Shown here one piece after another: positions 7,217 through 13,968 of a stretch of 51,858 nucleotides of DNA; within the stretch, counting starts at the first letter, position 1; each line of letters starts with the position of its first letter. Source of the stretch: Magnetococcales bacterium (GTDB lineage: Bacteria > Pseudomonadota > Magnetococcia > Magnetococcales > JADFYX01); assembly GCA_002753565.1 (NCBI GenBank), contig PEAM01000031.1, positions 1 to 51,858 of the forward strand, read 5' to 3'. The position numbers and the translations under genes were made by a program. The notes under the pieces were generated by a model, which was not told the origin of the DNA, made no database searches, and saw nothing but the letters and a program-made list of their open reading frames with translations.

Positions 7217-7462
7217 TGGCTGGCAACACGATCGGTTCTCTTGAATCGGTGGGCAGGGAACCGTTCCGTAGGTACAGAAGACACAGCAATCACCCGGTTT
7301 GGGCCTGAGAAGTTTTCCACACCCTTTGCAATCATAGAAAAACTGGCAGGCGTTCGTCGGCATCCGTTCCGTCTCCTCATGTCGACAATGAGGACAGGTG
7401 ATCTTTGAATCCAACACGATTTCGGCCATTCCGGGTCGCCTTTCGTCAAATTGAATAACCAT
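7202..7462 (-). CDS. Cys-rich GDCCVFC-motif small protein (moron)
   Basis: The 86-aa protein has two CxxC-type pairs (CPHCRHEE, CKGCGK) followed by PGDCCVFCTYGTVPCPPIQ. The arrangement suggests a zinc ribbon plus a second Cys cluster for metal or Fe-S. I recall the GDCCxFCxYGxVPCPPIQ signature from small unnamed proteins spread on mobile elements, often near metal-resistance genes; a search would confirm this. It lies on the opposite strand between the terminase and gpW genes, where no phage gene of this kind belongs, so it is probably cargo. The start at 7462 has GAGAGAG upstream; 7429 and a TTG at 7489 are alternatives. Confidence 0.75.
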   Translation of the reverse strand: MVIQFDERRPGMAEIVLDSKITCPHCRHEETERMPTNACQFFYDCKGCGKLLRPKPGDCCVFCTYGTVPCPPIQENRSCCQPSDPA

Positions 7463-7488
7463 GATCTCTCTCTTGAGGATAATGCTCA

Positions 7489-7701
7489 ATGGCTGACGTG
7501 ACCGAACTTCAAGCCCGGCGGGATCGGCTGCTCACCCGGCTGGAATCTCTGCAAAAGCGGGTCACCCATGGTGATAAGACCGTCGAGTTCGACCTGACCC
7601 AGGTGCAGACAGCACTGGACCTGCTGGATCGGGAGATCAATCGCACGGCTGACCGGCGGATCGTTCGGCACCTACGAGTCAGATCCGAAAAAGATCTCTG
7701 A
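7489..7701 (+). CDS. Head-tail joining protein, gpW-like
   Basis: The 70-aa protein matches the size and pattern of lambda gpW: two helices around a short beta hairpin (LQARRDRLLTRLESLQKRVT, then GDKTVEFDLTQVQTALDLLD). gpW completes the filled head by plugging the portal so that the tail connector can bind. Its position between terminase and portal is the classical one, and the stop is one base from the portal start. The basic C-terminal tail (RHLRVRSEKDL) fits interaction with DNA. Confidence 0.8.
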   Translation: MADVTELQARRDRLLTRLESLQKRVTHGDKTVEFDLTQVQTALDLLDREINRTADRRIVRHLRVRSEKDL

Positions 7702-7702
7702 C

Positions 7703-9268
7703 ATGGGGTTTCTGCAGAAAACAGTCAACCTGGGCTGGCACGCCTATCATGCTGGTCGAAATGCCCTGCGCTCCGTCGAACTTCCATCCCGTCGGGCTGG
7801 CGGTTATGAGGGTGCTGCTACCGGTCGACGGCTGGGCAATTGGACCCCTGGCGATGATGGGGTCAATGCACTGTTGTTCAAGGATGCCAACCTCATGCGC
7901 TCCCGATCACGGGATTTGGTGAGGAGAAATGCCTGGGCCTCCAACGCCATGGACTCCCTGGTCGCCAACATGATCGGCACCGGCATCAAACCCCAGTCCA
8001 CCCACACGGATCCGGCGGTCAAAGAGCAAATCCAATCCACCTGGCTGGAGTGGACCAAAGAGTCGGATGCCCATGGACTCTGCGGTTTCTACGGTCAACA
8101 AGCCCTGATCGCCCGGGCCATGATCGAAGGTGGAGAGGTAATCGTTCGGTTGCGTAATCGGGATGAACGGGATGGGTTGATCGTACCGTTGCAATTGCAG
8201 GTTCTGGAAGCGGAGCATCTACCTGCAGAGCTGAATCAGGATCTGCCGAGCGGCAATAAAATCCGGGCTGGAATCGAGTTTGACAAGATCGGTCGTCGTC
8301 GCGCCTATCACCTCTTCCGGGAACATCCGGGCGAAAAGCCCATGCTGTTCAAAGCCGGAGAGACCGTTCCGGTACCGGTCAGTGAGGTCTGTCACATATT
8401 CAAGCCGCTGCGTCCCGGCCAATTGCGCGGAGAACCCTGGTTTGCCCAGGCCCTGGTAAAACTCCATGAGCTGGATCAATACGACGATGCCGAACTGGTC
8501 CGGAAAAAGACAGCGGCTCTGATCGCCGGATTCATCACCAAACCGGATCCGGAATTGAGTGTTGGTGGAGAGGATGACAAGGAGCCTGATGAAGATGGCG
8601 GTGTTGCTGTTACCTGGAGACCCGGCACCATGCAGGTGCTGTTGCCGGGTGAGGATATCAAATTCTCTGAGCCCGCCGATCTGGGCGGTCAATACGCAGA
8701 ATTCATGCGCACCCAACTGCGTGCCATCGCCATGGGGTTGGGTCTGACTTATGAGCAGTTCACCGGCGATCTGACCGGCGTCAACTATTCCAGCATTCGA
8801 GCCGGTATGGTGGAGTTCCGCCGCCGCATGGAGCAACTCCAGCGCATGGTCCTGATCCATCAGCTCTGCCGACCGGTCTGGGCCCGGTGGATGGATCAAG
8901 CGGTCCTCTCCGGAGCATTGATTCTTCCCGATTACGTCAACCGTCGTCGGGAGTATCTGGCGGTCAAATGGATTCCACAGGGTTGGCAATGGGTCGATCC
9001 CCAGAAGGAGTTCAACGCCATTATCTGGGCCATCCGTGCCGGTCTACTCAGTCGCTCCGAGGCGGTCTCCACCTACGGCTACGACATTGAGGAGATCGAT
9101 CGGGAGATTGCGGCCGACAACCAACGGGCCGATGACCTGGGTCTTGTTTTTGATTCGGATGCCCGGAAGGTCTCCCGTAATGGAGCCGCATCGTCCGGAT
9201 CCGGTTCGGACGATCAAAAAGACGAAGAGACCGCCCCCTCGGATTCTGAATCCACCGATAATCCATAA
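7703..9268 (+). CDS. Portal protein, lambda gpB family
   Basis: The 521-aa protein forms the dodecameric DNA gate at the head vertex. Family marks are SRDLVRRNAWASNAMDSLVA near residues 70-90, the GTGIKPQ segment, HIFKPLRPGQLRGEPW near 230-245, and TGVNYSSIRAGMVEFRR near 355-372. The last 50 residues are a Ser/Asp/Glu-rich tail typical of this family. The ATG at 7703 follows the gpW stop by one base. It is encoded between gpW and the S49 protease, the order seen in lambda. Confidence 0.95.
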   Translation: MGFLQKTVNLGWHAYHAGRNALRSVELPSRRAGGYEGAATGRRLGNWTPGDDGVNALLFKDANLMRSRSRDLVRRNAWASNAMDSLVANMIGTGIKPQSTHTDPAVKEQIQSTWLEWTKESDAHGLCGFYGQQALIARAMIEGGEVIVRLRNRDERDGLIVPLQLQVLEAEHLPAELNQDLPSGNKIRAGIEFDKIGRRRAYHLFREHPGEKPMLFKAGETVPVPVSEVCHIFKPLRPGQLRGEPWFAQALVKLHELDQYDDAELVRKKTAALIAGFITKPDPELSVGGEDDKEPDEDGGVAVTWRPGTMQVLLPGEDIKFSEPADLGGQYAEFMRTQLRAIAMGLGLTYEQFTGDLTGVNYSSIRAGMVEFRRRMEQLQRMVLIHQLCRPVWARWMDQAVLSGALILPDYVNRRREYLAVKWIPQGWQWVDPQKEFNAIIWAIRAGLLSRSEAVSTYGYDIEEIDREIAADNQRADDLGLVFDSDARKVSRNGAASSGSGSDDQKDEETAPSDSESTDNP

Positions 9269-9280
9269 CAGGAGATCATC

Positions 9281-10585
9281 TTGAAATTTCTACCGCAGCT
9301 TGCGGCGCGTGTTGTCGGCGCGCCGTTGATGGTCGAGCGTGCCCGCTTGGAAACCATCCTCTCCGTCATCGGACCTCGTGTCGGTATCGAGGCCGGTGTT
9401 CTGCCGGTGGAGATGGATAAAGCGGCCGATCATCGGGGATTTACCGTCACCCCCAACGGTATCGCGCTTATCTCCATCATCGGCACATTGGTCAAAAGAG
9501 CCGGTGCCATTGATGCCGCCTCGGGTCTGCTCTCCTATGCCACCGTTGAGAACATGATCCTGGAAGCGGCTACCGATCCGGCGGTCAAGGCGATCCTCAT
9601 GGATATCGACAGTCCCGGCGGAGAGGTGGGCGGTGTCTTCGACCTGGCCAGCATGATCAACGAGGCCAAGGAGACCAAACCTATCTGGGCGGTAGCGGAC
9701 GATGCCTTTTCCGCTGCCTATCTGCTGGCCTCCACTGCTGACCGGATCTACCTGCCACAAACCGCTGGTGTCGGCTCTATCGGTGTTATCGCCGTACATG
9801 TGGATGAGTCCGAGCGTGACGCCAAGGAAGGTCGACAATTCACCACCGTATTTGCCGGAGCCAGAAAGAACGATTTCTCCAGCCACGCTCCTCTCTCGAA
9901 CGATGCCCAAAACAACCTGCAACAGGAGGTGGACCGGCTCTACAACATGTTTACCGGTGTCGTCGCCAGCAACCGGAAGATAACCGAGGTAGCAGTCAAG
10001 GCCACCGAGGCTGGTCTGTTTTTCGGAGAGAACGCCATCCAGGCTGGGCTGGCCGACCAGGTCGGAACCATCCGTGAAGCCCTGTTTGATCTCTCCGCTC
10101 TTCTGGAACCCCCCAAGAATAACATTTTCCACCGTGCGGCCCAGCCGCCTGAACAAAATCAATTGGAGACCAATATGCCCAATGACCAACAACAGGCGAC
10201 TGACAATCCAGCCGCCCAACCCGAGCCCAAATCGGAAACGCCCGCGCCGACCCCGGCAACGGCCACTCAACCGCCTGGAGAAACCATCGACCTGGATAAA
10301 ATCCGCGCCGAGCAGGAGACGAAGATGCGCGGGGAAGCCCAGGCCATCGTCGATTTCTGCGGTCTGGCCGGGATGCCGGATCTGGCTGGAGGGTATATCG
10401 CCCAGGGAGTGAGCCTTGAAACCGTCCGAAAGGAGTTGCTCTCCAAGCGGGCTACCGGGCAGGAGATTCAATCCCAGGTCATGCCGGGTGACGGTACCCA
10501 TATCAACCCGGAAACCAACCTGGACAACAACCCGGTCGTCTCTTCCTGCCGGAAGATGGCCCAACAGCACAAAACGGAGGTATAG
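9281..10585 (+). CDS. S49/ClpP-like capsid protease with scaffold tail
   Basis: The 434-aa protein is of the lambda gpC type. Residues 50-270 form a SppA/ClpP-fold serine peptidase (LMDIDSPGGEVGGVFDLA oxyanion region near 107, and DDAFSAAYLLASTADR with the nucleophile Ser near 144). The C-terminal 136 residues are charged, Pro/Ala-rich and then helical, as in head scaffolds. It would cleave the scaffold during head maturation. The start is a TTG at 9281 with GGAG upstream. This fits the conserved N terminus (LPQLAARVVGAPLMV), and no ATG is available until 9329. An internal start for the scaffold is listed separately. Confidence 0.92.
   Translation: MKFLPQLAARVVGAPLMVERARLETILSVIGPRVGIEAGVLPVEMDKAADHRGFTVTPNGIALISIIGTLVKRAGAIDAASGLLSYATVENMILEAATDPAVKAILMDIDSPGGEVGGVFDLASMINEAKETKPIWAVADDAFSAAYLLASTADRIYLPQTAGVGSIGVIAVHVDESERDAKEGRQFTTVFAGARKNDFSSHAPLSNDAQNNLQQEVDRLYNMFTGVVASNRKITEVAVKATEAGLFFGENAIQAGLADQVGTIREALFDLSALLEPPKNNIFHRAAQPPEQNQLETNMPNDQQQATDNPAAQPEPKSETPAPTPATATQPPGETIDLDKIRAEQETKMRGEAQAIVDFCGLAGMPDLAGGYIAQGVSLETVRKELLSKRATGQEIQSQVMPGDGTHINPETNLDNNPVVSSCRKMAQQHKTEV
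10175..10585 (+). CDS. Nested scaffold protein, Nu3-like internal start
   Basis: An in-frame ATG at 10175 inside the protease gene is preceded by GGAG at 10165 with 6 nt spacing. Starting there gives a 136-aa protein: a low-complexity head (MPNDQQQATDNPAAQPEPKS) followed by helices (DLDKIRAEQETKMRGEAQAI). In lambda, Nu3 scaffold starts within gene C in exactly this way. The internal product would guide shell assembly while the full-length form carries the protease. The ribosome binding site is seen; its use is inferred from the family. Confidence 0.7.
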   Translation: MPNDQQQATDNPAAQPEPKSETPAPTPATATQPPGETIDLDKIRAEQETKMRGEAQAIVDFCGLAGMPDLAGGYIAQGVSLETVRKELLSKRATGQEIQSQVMPGDGTHINPETNLDNNPVVSSCRKMAQQHKTEV

Positions 10586-10588
10586 ACC

Positions 10589-10963
10589 ATGCCGGTATTA
10601 TCTGAAGGCAATAATCTCGGAGACGTCCTCAAATATGAGGCTCCGCAATTCTACAGCCGCGACGTTCTGACCGTGCCCGATGGACAGAATCTGGCTATCG
10701 GTGCCGTCGTCGGTATTCAGACGGCGGACGGCAAGGCTCGGGTGTTGGATCCGGCCGCCGGCGACGGTACCGAGGTGGCCGCCGGAGTCATCGTCCAGGA
10801 TTCCGCCCCCTCCGGAGCCGATGAGGATGTTCCGTTCATCGTTCGCCATGCCATCGTTGCCGATCATGCCTTGGTCTGGCCGGGTGGCATCACCACCCCG
10901 GAAAAAACCACCGCCATCGCCCAACTGAAGGCGGCTGGCATTCTCGTTCGCAAAGGAGCCTAG
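10589..10963 (+). CDS. Head decoration protein, gpD-like
   Basis: The 124-aa protein matches lambda gpD, the trimer that clamps expanded capsids: a flexible N terminus (SEGNNLGDVLKYEAPQFYSR) followed by a beta-rich core (ILTV-like VLTVPDGQNLAIGAVV, EVAAGVIVQDSA, IVRHAIVADHALVWP). GGAGG lies before the ATG. It sits between the protease/scaffold and the capsid protein, as in lambda. Confidence 0.88.
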   Translation: MPVLSEGNNLGDVLKYEAPQFYSRDVLTVPDGQNLAIGAVVGIQTADGKARVLDPAAGDGTEVAAGVIVQDSAPSGADEDVPFIVRHAIVADHALVWPGGITTPEKTTAIAQLKAAGILVRKGA

Positions 10964-10965
10964 CC

Positions 10966-11976
10966 GTGAGCATGACGAATCCTTTTTCAAATGATGCTTT
11001 CGGGGCGATTGCCCTGACGGCGGCCATCAACATTCTCCCCAACCGCTACGGCAAATTGGAGGAGATCAATCTCATGCCCGCGCGCCCGGTGCGCTTGCGC
11101 CAGATCGCCATTGAGGAACACAACGGCGTTCTCTCTCTGTTGCCGACGGCGGCGGTGGGCTCCCCCGGTACCGTCGGAAAACGGGGCAAACGGAAAATCC
11201 GTTCCTTCATCGTACCCCACATTCCCCATGACGATGTCGTCCTGCCGGAAGAAGTTCAAGGTATTCGGGCATTTGGCAGTGAAAGCGAACTTTCCGCTCT
11301 CTCCGACGTGCTGGCCCTGCACCTGCAATCCATGCGCGACAAGCACGCCATCACCCTGGAACACCTGCGTATGGGGGCCCTGAAGGGTGTCATCCTCGAT
11401 GCCGACGGTTCCACCCTCTACGACCTCTACGCCGAGTTCGGCATCACCGCCAAGACCATCAACTTCCAGCTTGACGTCGACACCACCGACGTCAAAGCCA
11501 AGTGTCTGGAGTTGAAGCGCTATCTGGAAGACAACCTCAGAGGCGAGTTCATGACCGGAGTCCATGTCCTGGTTTCGGCTGAATTCTTCGACGCCCTGAC
11601 CGGCCATCCCAAGGTGGAAGCTGCCTATGAGCGGTGGCAACAGGGTGAAGCTCTCCGAACCGACATGCGTAAGGGATTCACCTTTGCTGGTGTCGAGTTC
11701 CAGGAGTATCGAGGCCAAGCCACCGATCCGGACGGCACGGTGCGCCGGTTCATCGCCAGTGGTGAGGGACACGCCTTCCCCATGGGCACTTCCCAGACCT
11801 TCGCTACCTATTTCGCCCCGGCTGATTTCAATGAGTCGGTCAACACCATGGGCCAACCCCTCTACGCCAAACAGGATGCCCGCAAGTTCGAGCGCGGTAC
11901 CGATCTCCACACTCAGTCCAACCCGTTGCCCATGTGTCATCGGCCTGGGGTGTTGGTCAAGCTGACAGCATCCTGA
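10966..11976 (+). CDS. Major capsid protein, lambda gpE family
   Basis: The 336-aa protein is the shell subunit of the HK97-type fold. The family pattern is clear: NPFSNDAFGAIALTAAINIL at the N terminus, FIVPHIPHDDVVLPEEVQGI near residue 80, LRMGALKGVILDADG near 138 and HVLVSAEFFDALTGHPKVE near 200. It probably starts at the GTG at 10966, with AGGAG upstream; an ATG two codons later is the alternative. Its stop is 2 nt before the connector start. Confidence 0.95.
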   Translation: MSMTNPFSNDAFGAIALTAAINILPNRYGKLEEINLMPARPVRLRQIAIEEHNGVLSLLPTAAVGSPGTVGKRGKRKIRSFIVPHIPHDDVVLPEEVQGIRAFGSESELSALSDVLALHLQSMRDKHAITLEHLRMGALKGVILDADGSTLYDLYAEFGITAKTINFQLDVDTTDVKAKCLELKRYLEDNLRGEFMTGVHVLVSAEFFDALTGHPKVEAAYERWQQGEALRTDMRKGFTFAGVEFQEYRGQATDPDGTVRRFIASGEGHAFPMGTSQTFATYFAPADFNESVNTMGQPLYAKQDARKFERGTDLHTQSNPLPMCHRPGVLVKLTAS

Positions 11977-11978
11977 TC

Positions 11979-12341
11979 ATGACCGATTGGGATTCGGCAC
12001 TCGTCAATTTACAGGAGGCTTGCCGGGATACCTTCGGGGTTCCGGTGAGCTATATCCCCTCGGTGGCCAATCGGCCCGATTTTCAGGGCCAGGCCATCAA
12101 CATCACCGCCATCTTCGACGAAAACCGGGAGATGGTCGATGTCATGACCGGTAACGGAGCCGGTATGGAATCCATGATTCAACGCCCGGTTCTCTCCCTC
12201 AACCGGGCCGACCTCGGTATTGATCCCATGGAAGGTGATGAGGTGATCGTCGCCGAGATCACCTACCGGGTGATCGATGTTCATCCGGATGGAGCCGGAA
12301 CGTTCGATCTGGTGATCAATCGCACCAAGGACCTTATTTGA
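11979..12341 (+). CDS. Head-tail connector, lambda FII-like
   Basis: The 120-aa protein has the layout of the Phage_attach/FII family: a helical N terminus (WDSALVNLQEACRDTFGVPV), a beta barrel core, and a closing segment (VAEITYRVIDVHPDGAGTFD). FII joins the closed head to the tail tube. I chose the ATG at 11979 rather than the longer frame inside the capsid gene because it follows the capsid stop by 2 nt and preserves the family N terminus. An opposite-strand toxin-antitoxin pair follows. Confidence 0.75.
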   Translation: MTDWDSALVNLQEACRDTFGVPVSYIPSVANRPDFQGQAINITAIFDENREMVDVMTGNGAGMESMIQRPVLSLNRADLGIDPMEGDEVIVAEITYRVIDVHPDGAGTFDLVINRTKDLI

Positions 12342-12353
12342 GGTTGGACTGAC

Positions 12354-12749
12354 TCAACCCAAAGGAACAGAGTGATCCGTGAGCCATTTTGCCAAGTCAT
12401 CCTCGGTCAGTTGGTTTGCGGCCAGATTCAGGAAGACCCGGTATTTCTTCTCCTGGCTGGCCTCAATTCGATAACCGTTCATTTTAAGAAACAGCATGCA
12501 GGTGACAAAGGCGGTCCGTTTGTTTCCATCCACGAATGGATGGTTTCGGTTGATGGCGGATGCATATCCGGCTGCCAACTCCGGAATGGTTGGCGAGTGT
12601 TCCTGGTAAGCAAGCCGATTTTGAGGATGGGCCAACGCGGAATCCAGCAACCCGGCATCTCGTAGCCCCGAGTCGCCTCCATGTTCGGCAATCTGGCGTT
12701 GATGGATAGCCAAAACGACATCCTGGCGAATCCAAATTGGCTCATCCAT
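12354..12749 (-). CDS. doc: Doc/Fic-family toxin (death on curing)
   Basis: The 131-aa protein carries the Doc/Fic active-site loop HPFVDGNKRTA near residue 72, in which the His is the catalytic base and Asn-Lys-Arg bind phosphates. The first half (IWIRQDVVLAIHQRQIAEHG, GLRDAGLLDSALAHPQN) is the usual Doc helix bundle. Doc phosphorylates and inactivates elongation factor Tu. The gene lies 5 nt after its antitoxin on the minus strand, in the middle of the head-tail genes, so it is cargo that stabilises the element. The partner here is an AbrB/MazE-type protein rather than Phd. Confidence 0.93.
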   Translation of the reverse strand: MDEPIWIRQDVVLAIHQRQIAEHGGDSGLRDAGLLDSALAHPQNRLAYQEHSPTIPELAAGYASAINRNHPFVDGNKRTAFVTCMLFLKMNGYRIEASQEKKYRVFLNLAANQLTEDDLAKWLTDHSVPLG

Positions 12750-12754
12750 GCCCC

Positions 12755-12979
12755 CTACTCCGCCAGTTTTTTCAGGACATCACGGTTTTCCCGCATGATC
12801 TCCTCGGCGGCATCCATCTGATAGGCAAACTCCGGATTATAAGGGGTCAGTTCAACACCGTTGGGCGTTTCTACGGCATAGAGCACATCCCCTTTGGCTA
12901 CACGGAGCTTGGCCAGTAGTTCCTTGGGCAACACCACACCGGTGGAGTTGCCGATAGTCGTTAAACGCAGTGGATTCAT
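12755..12979 (-). CDS. AbrB/MazE-type antitoxin of the Doc toxin
   Basis: The 74-aa protein has the swapped-hairpin DNA-binding fold of SpoVT/AbrB and MazE antitoxins (LRLTTIGNSTGVVLPKELLA, AKLRVAKGDVLYAVETPNG), followed by a helical tail (AAEEIMRENRDVLKKLAE) that would thread onto the toxin. A very strong AGGAGG precedes the ATG at 12979. It is the first gene of the pair, so antitoxin is made first, and overlapping palindromes lie just upstream as likely operators. Confidence 0.9.
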   Translation of the reverse strand: MNPLRLTTIGNSTGVVLPKELLAKLRVAKGDVLYAVETPNGVELTPYNPEFAYQMDAAEEIMRENRDVLKKLAE

Positions 12980-13004
12980 TTACTTCACCTCCTATCAAGA
13001 TTCT

Positions 13005-13020
13005 AACACTTGTTATAACA
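13005..13020. promoter_or_regulatory. Overlapping palindromes, antitoxin operator
   Basis: TGTTATAACA at 13011-13020 is perfectly self-complementary and overlaps a second repeat, AACA-CT-TGTT at 13005-13014. Read on the minus strand it contains TATAAC, a plausible -10 element for the antitoxin-toxin operon starting at 12979. It also lies 17 nt before the GTG of the rightward phage gene at 13037. AbrB/MazE antitoxins repress their own promoters at such palindromes. Confidence 0.5.
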
Positions 13021-13036
13021 GAAGGGAAACTATTCT

Positions 13037-13408
13037 GTGTCCAAAGCCACCATCGCTCCATTCTACCGGGGTGACACCAAAGCGTTTGATCTCTCCTTCA
13101 CGGACAGTGCCGGGCTTCCCATCGATGTCACCGGGCACGAGTTGTGGTTCACACTGAAGGCCAGCGTTACCGACCTGGACGCAGACGCCGCTTTTCAGAA
13201 GCGGATCGTCTTCCCGGATTCAGCCGAATCTCAACAGGGTGTTGCCACTTTGGTCTTGAGTTCGGAAGAGACCGGCACCATTGAGCCCGGCACCTACTAT
13301 TTCGATATCCAGAAGGTGATTCCAGAGACCCCACCGGTGGTGGCCACCCTCATGTCGGGCAAGGTGAGTGTTCTGCCGGACGTCACCCGGTCCACATCCG
13401 GCTCCTGA
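13037..13408 (+). CDS. Phage tail-associated protein, BppU-N-like
   Basis: The 123-aa protein has an immunoglobulin-like pattern often found at the N terminus of baseplate or fibre-support proteins: FYRGDTKAFDLSFTDSAGLP, TGHELWFTLKASVTD, and a closing TLMSGKVSVLPDVTRSTSG. It probably binds or anchors other tail parts. The start is a GTG at 13037 preceded by GAAGGGA. It resumes the plus-strand phage series after the toxin-antitoxin insertion and is followed after 10 nt by another structural gene. Confidence 0.6.
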   Translation: MSKATIAPFYRGDTKAFDLSFTDSAGLPIDVTGHELWFTLKASVTDLDADAAFQKRIVFPDSAESQQGVATLVLSSEETGTIEPGTYYFDIQKVIPETPPVVATLMSGKVSVLPDVTRSTSGS

Positions 13409-13418
13409 GGGGCTGGTC

Positions 13419-13946
13419 ATGAGTGATTCCATCAAAATCTCAGGAGACAGACAACCGGTTCATATCTCCCCACAGGAAGAGAAGATCGATGTCGCCCTGG
13501 TCAAGGAGACCGTTCGGGTTTCTTCAGGAGGCGATGAAAACATCAACCTGACCATCCGCGAGGAGCATTTTGATTTCTCCTCACCCCTGGTGCTGGGGGT
13601 ACCGGACTGGCCGTTCGGTCCCAACCCCAAACGGGTCGAGGGATTGACCCGGGATTCTCCGGTAGTCGTCGATCAGGTCACCATGACCGCTTACTACCGG
13701 GTGGTCAAATGGCTTTTTCTCATCACTGATGAAGCCAACGACCTGGCTGTAACCAGCGAGATTAAATGCATGCGACATACGAACGATGTTCACTTTATGG
13801 AATACGCCATCATGGGTGATTCCAGTCTTCTTCCTTACGACATCGACGCCGAAATCGATGGCGACAACCTCAACCTCATCATTACCAGTCGATACGACGG
13901 TGGTTCTCTCACTGTCCGTAGTTCACGAATCGCGATTTATCAATAA
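13419..13946 (+). CDS. Phage structural protein of unknown role
   Basis: The 175-aa protein is predicted beta-rich with no recognised family. Its first 45 residues are charged and repetitive (SIKISGDRQPVHISPQEEKI, VRVSSGGDENINLTIREEH). A folded part with YYRVVKWLFLITDEANDLAV follows. I start it at 13419, where GAGGGG lies 6-8 nt upstream, rather than at the longer frame at 13368. Its place between an Ig-like tail protein and a fibre-like repeat protein suggests a tail or baseplate component. Confidence 0.65.
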   Translation: MSDSIKISGDRQPVHISPQEEKIDVALVKETVRVSSGGDENINLTIREEHFDFSSPLVLGVPDWPFGPNPKRVEGLTRDSPVVVDQVTMTAYYRVVKWLFLITDEANDLAVTSEIKCMRHTNDVHFMEYAIMGDSSLLPYDIDAEIDGDNLNLIITSRYDGGSLTVRSSRIAIYQ

Positions 13947-13968
13947 TCTTTCAAAGGAGTTGTAAACC

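Noticed and set aside
8219-8989. Minus-strand 256-aa frame opposite the portal gene
   Set aside because: Shadow of the portal protein, no start signal and no recognisable domain.
9290-10570. Long minus-strand frame of 426 aa opposite the S49 protease gene
   Set aside because: It mirrors the codon pattern of the protease gene, is Gly/Arg/Asp-rich as expected of a shadow, has no ribosome site and fits no family. The plus-strand protein is clearly real.
10987-11940. Minus-strand 317-aa frame opposite the major capsid gene
   Set aside because: A shadow of a strongly supported capsid gene, with no family resemblance.
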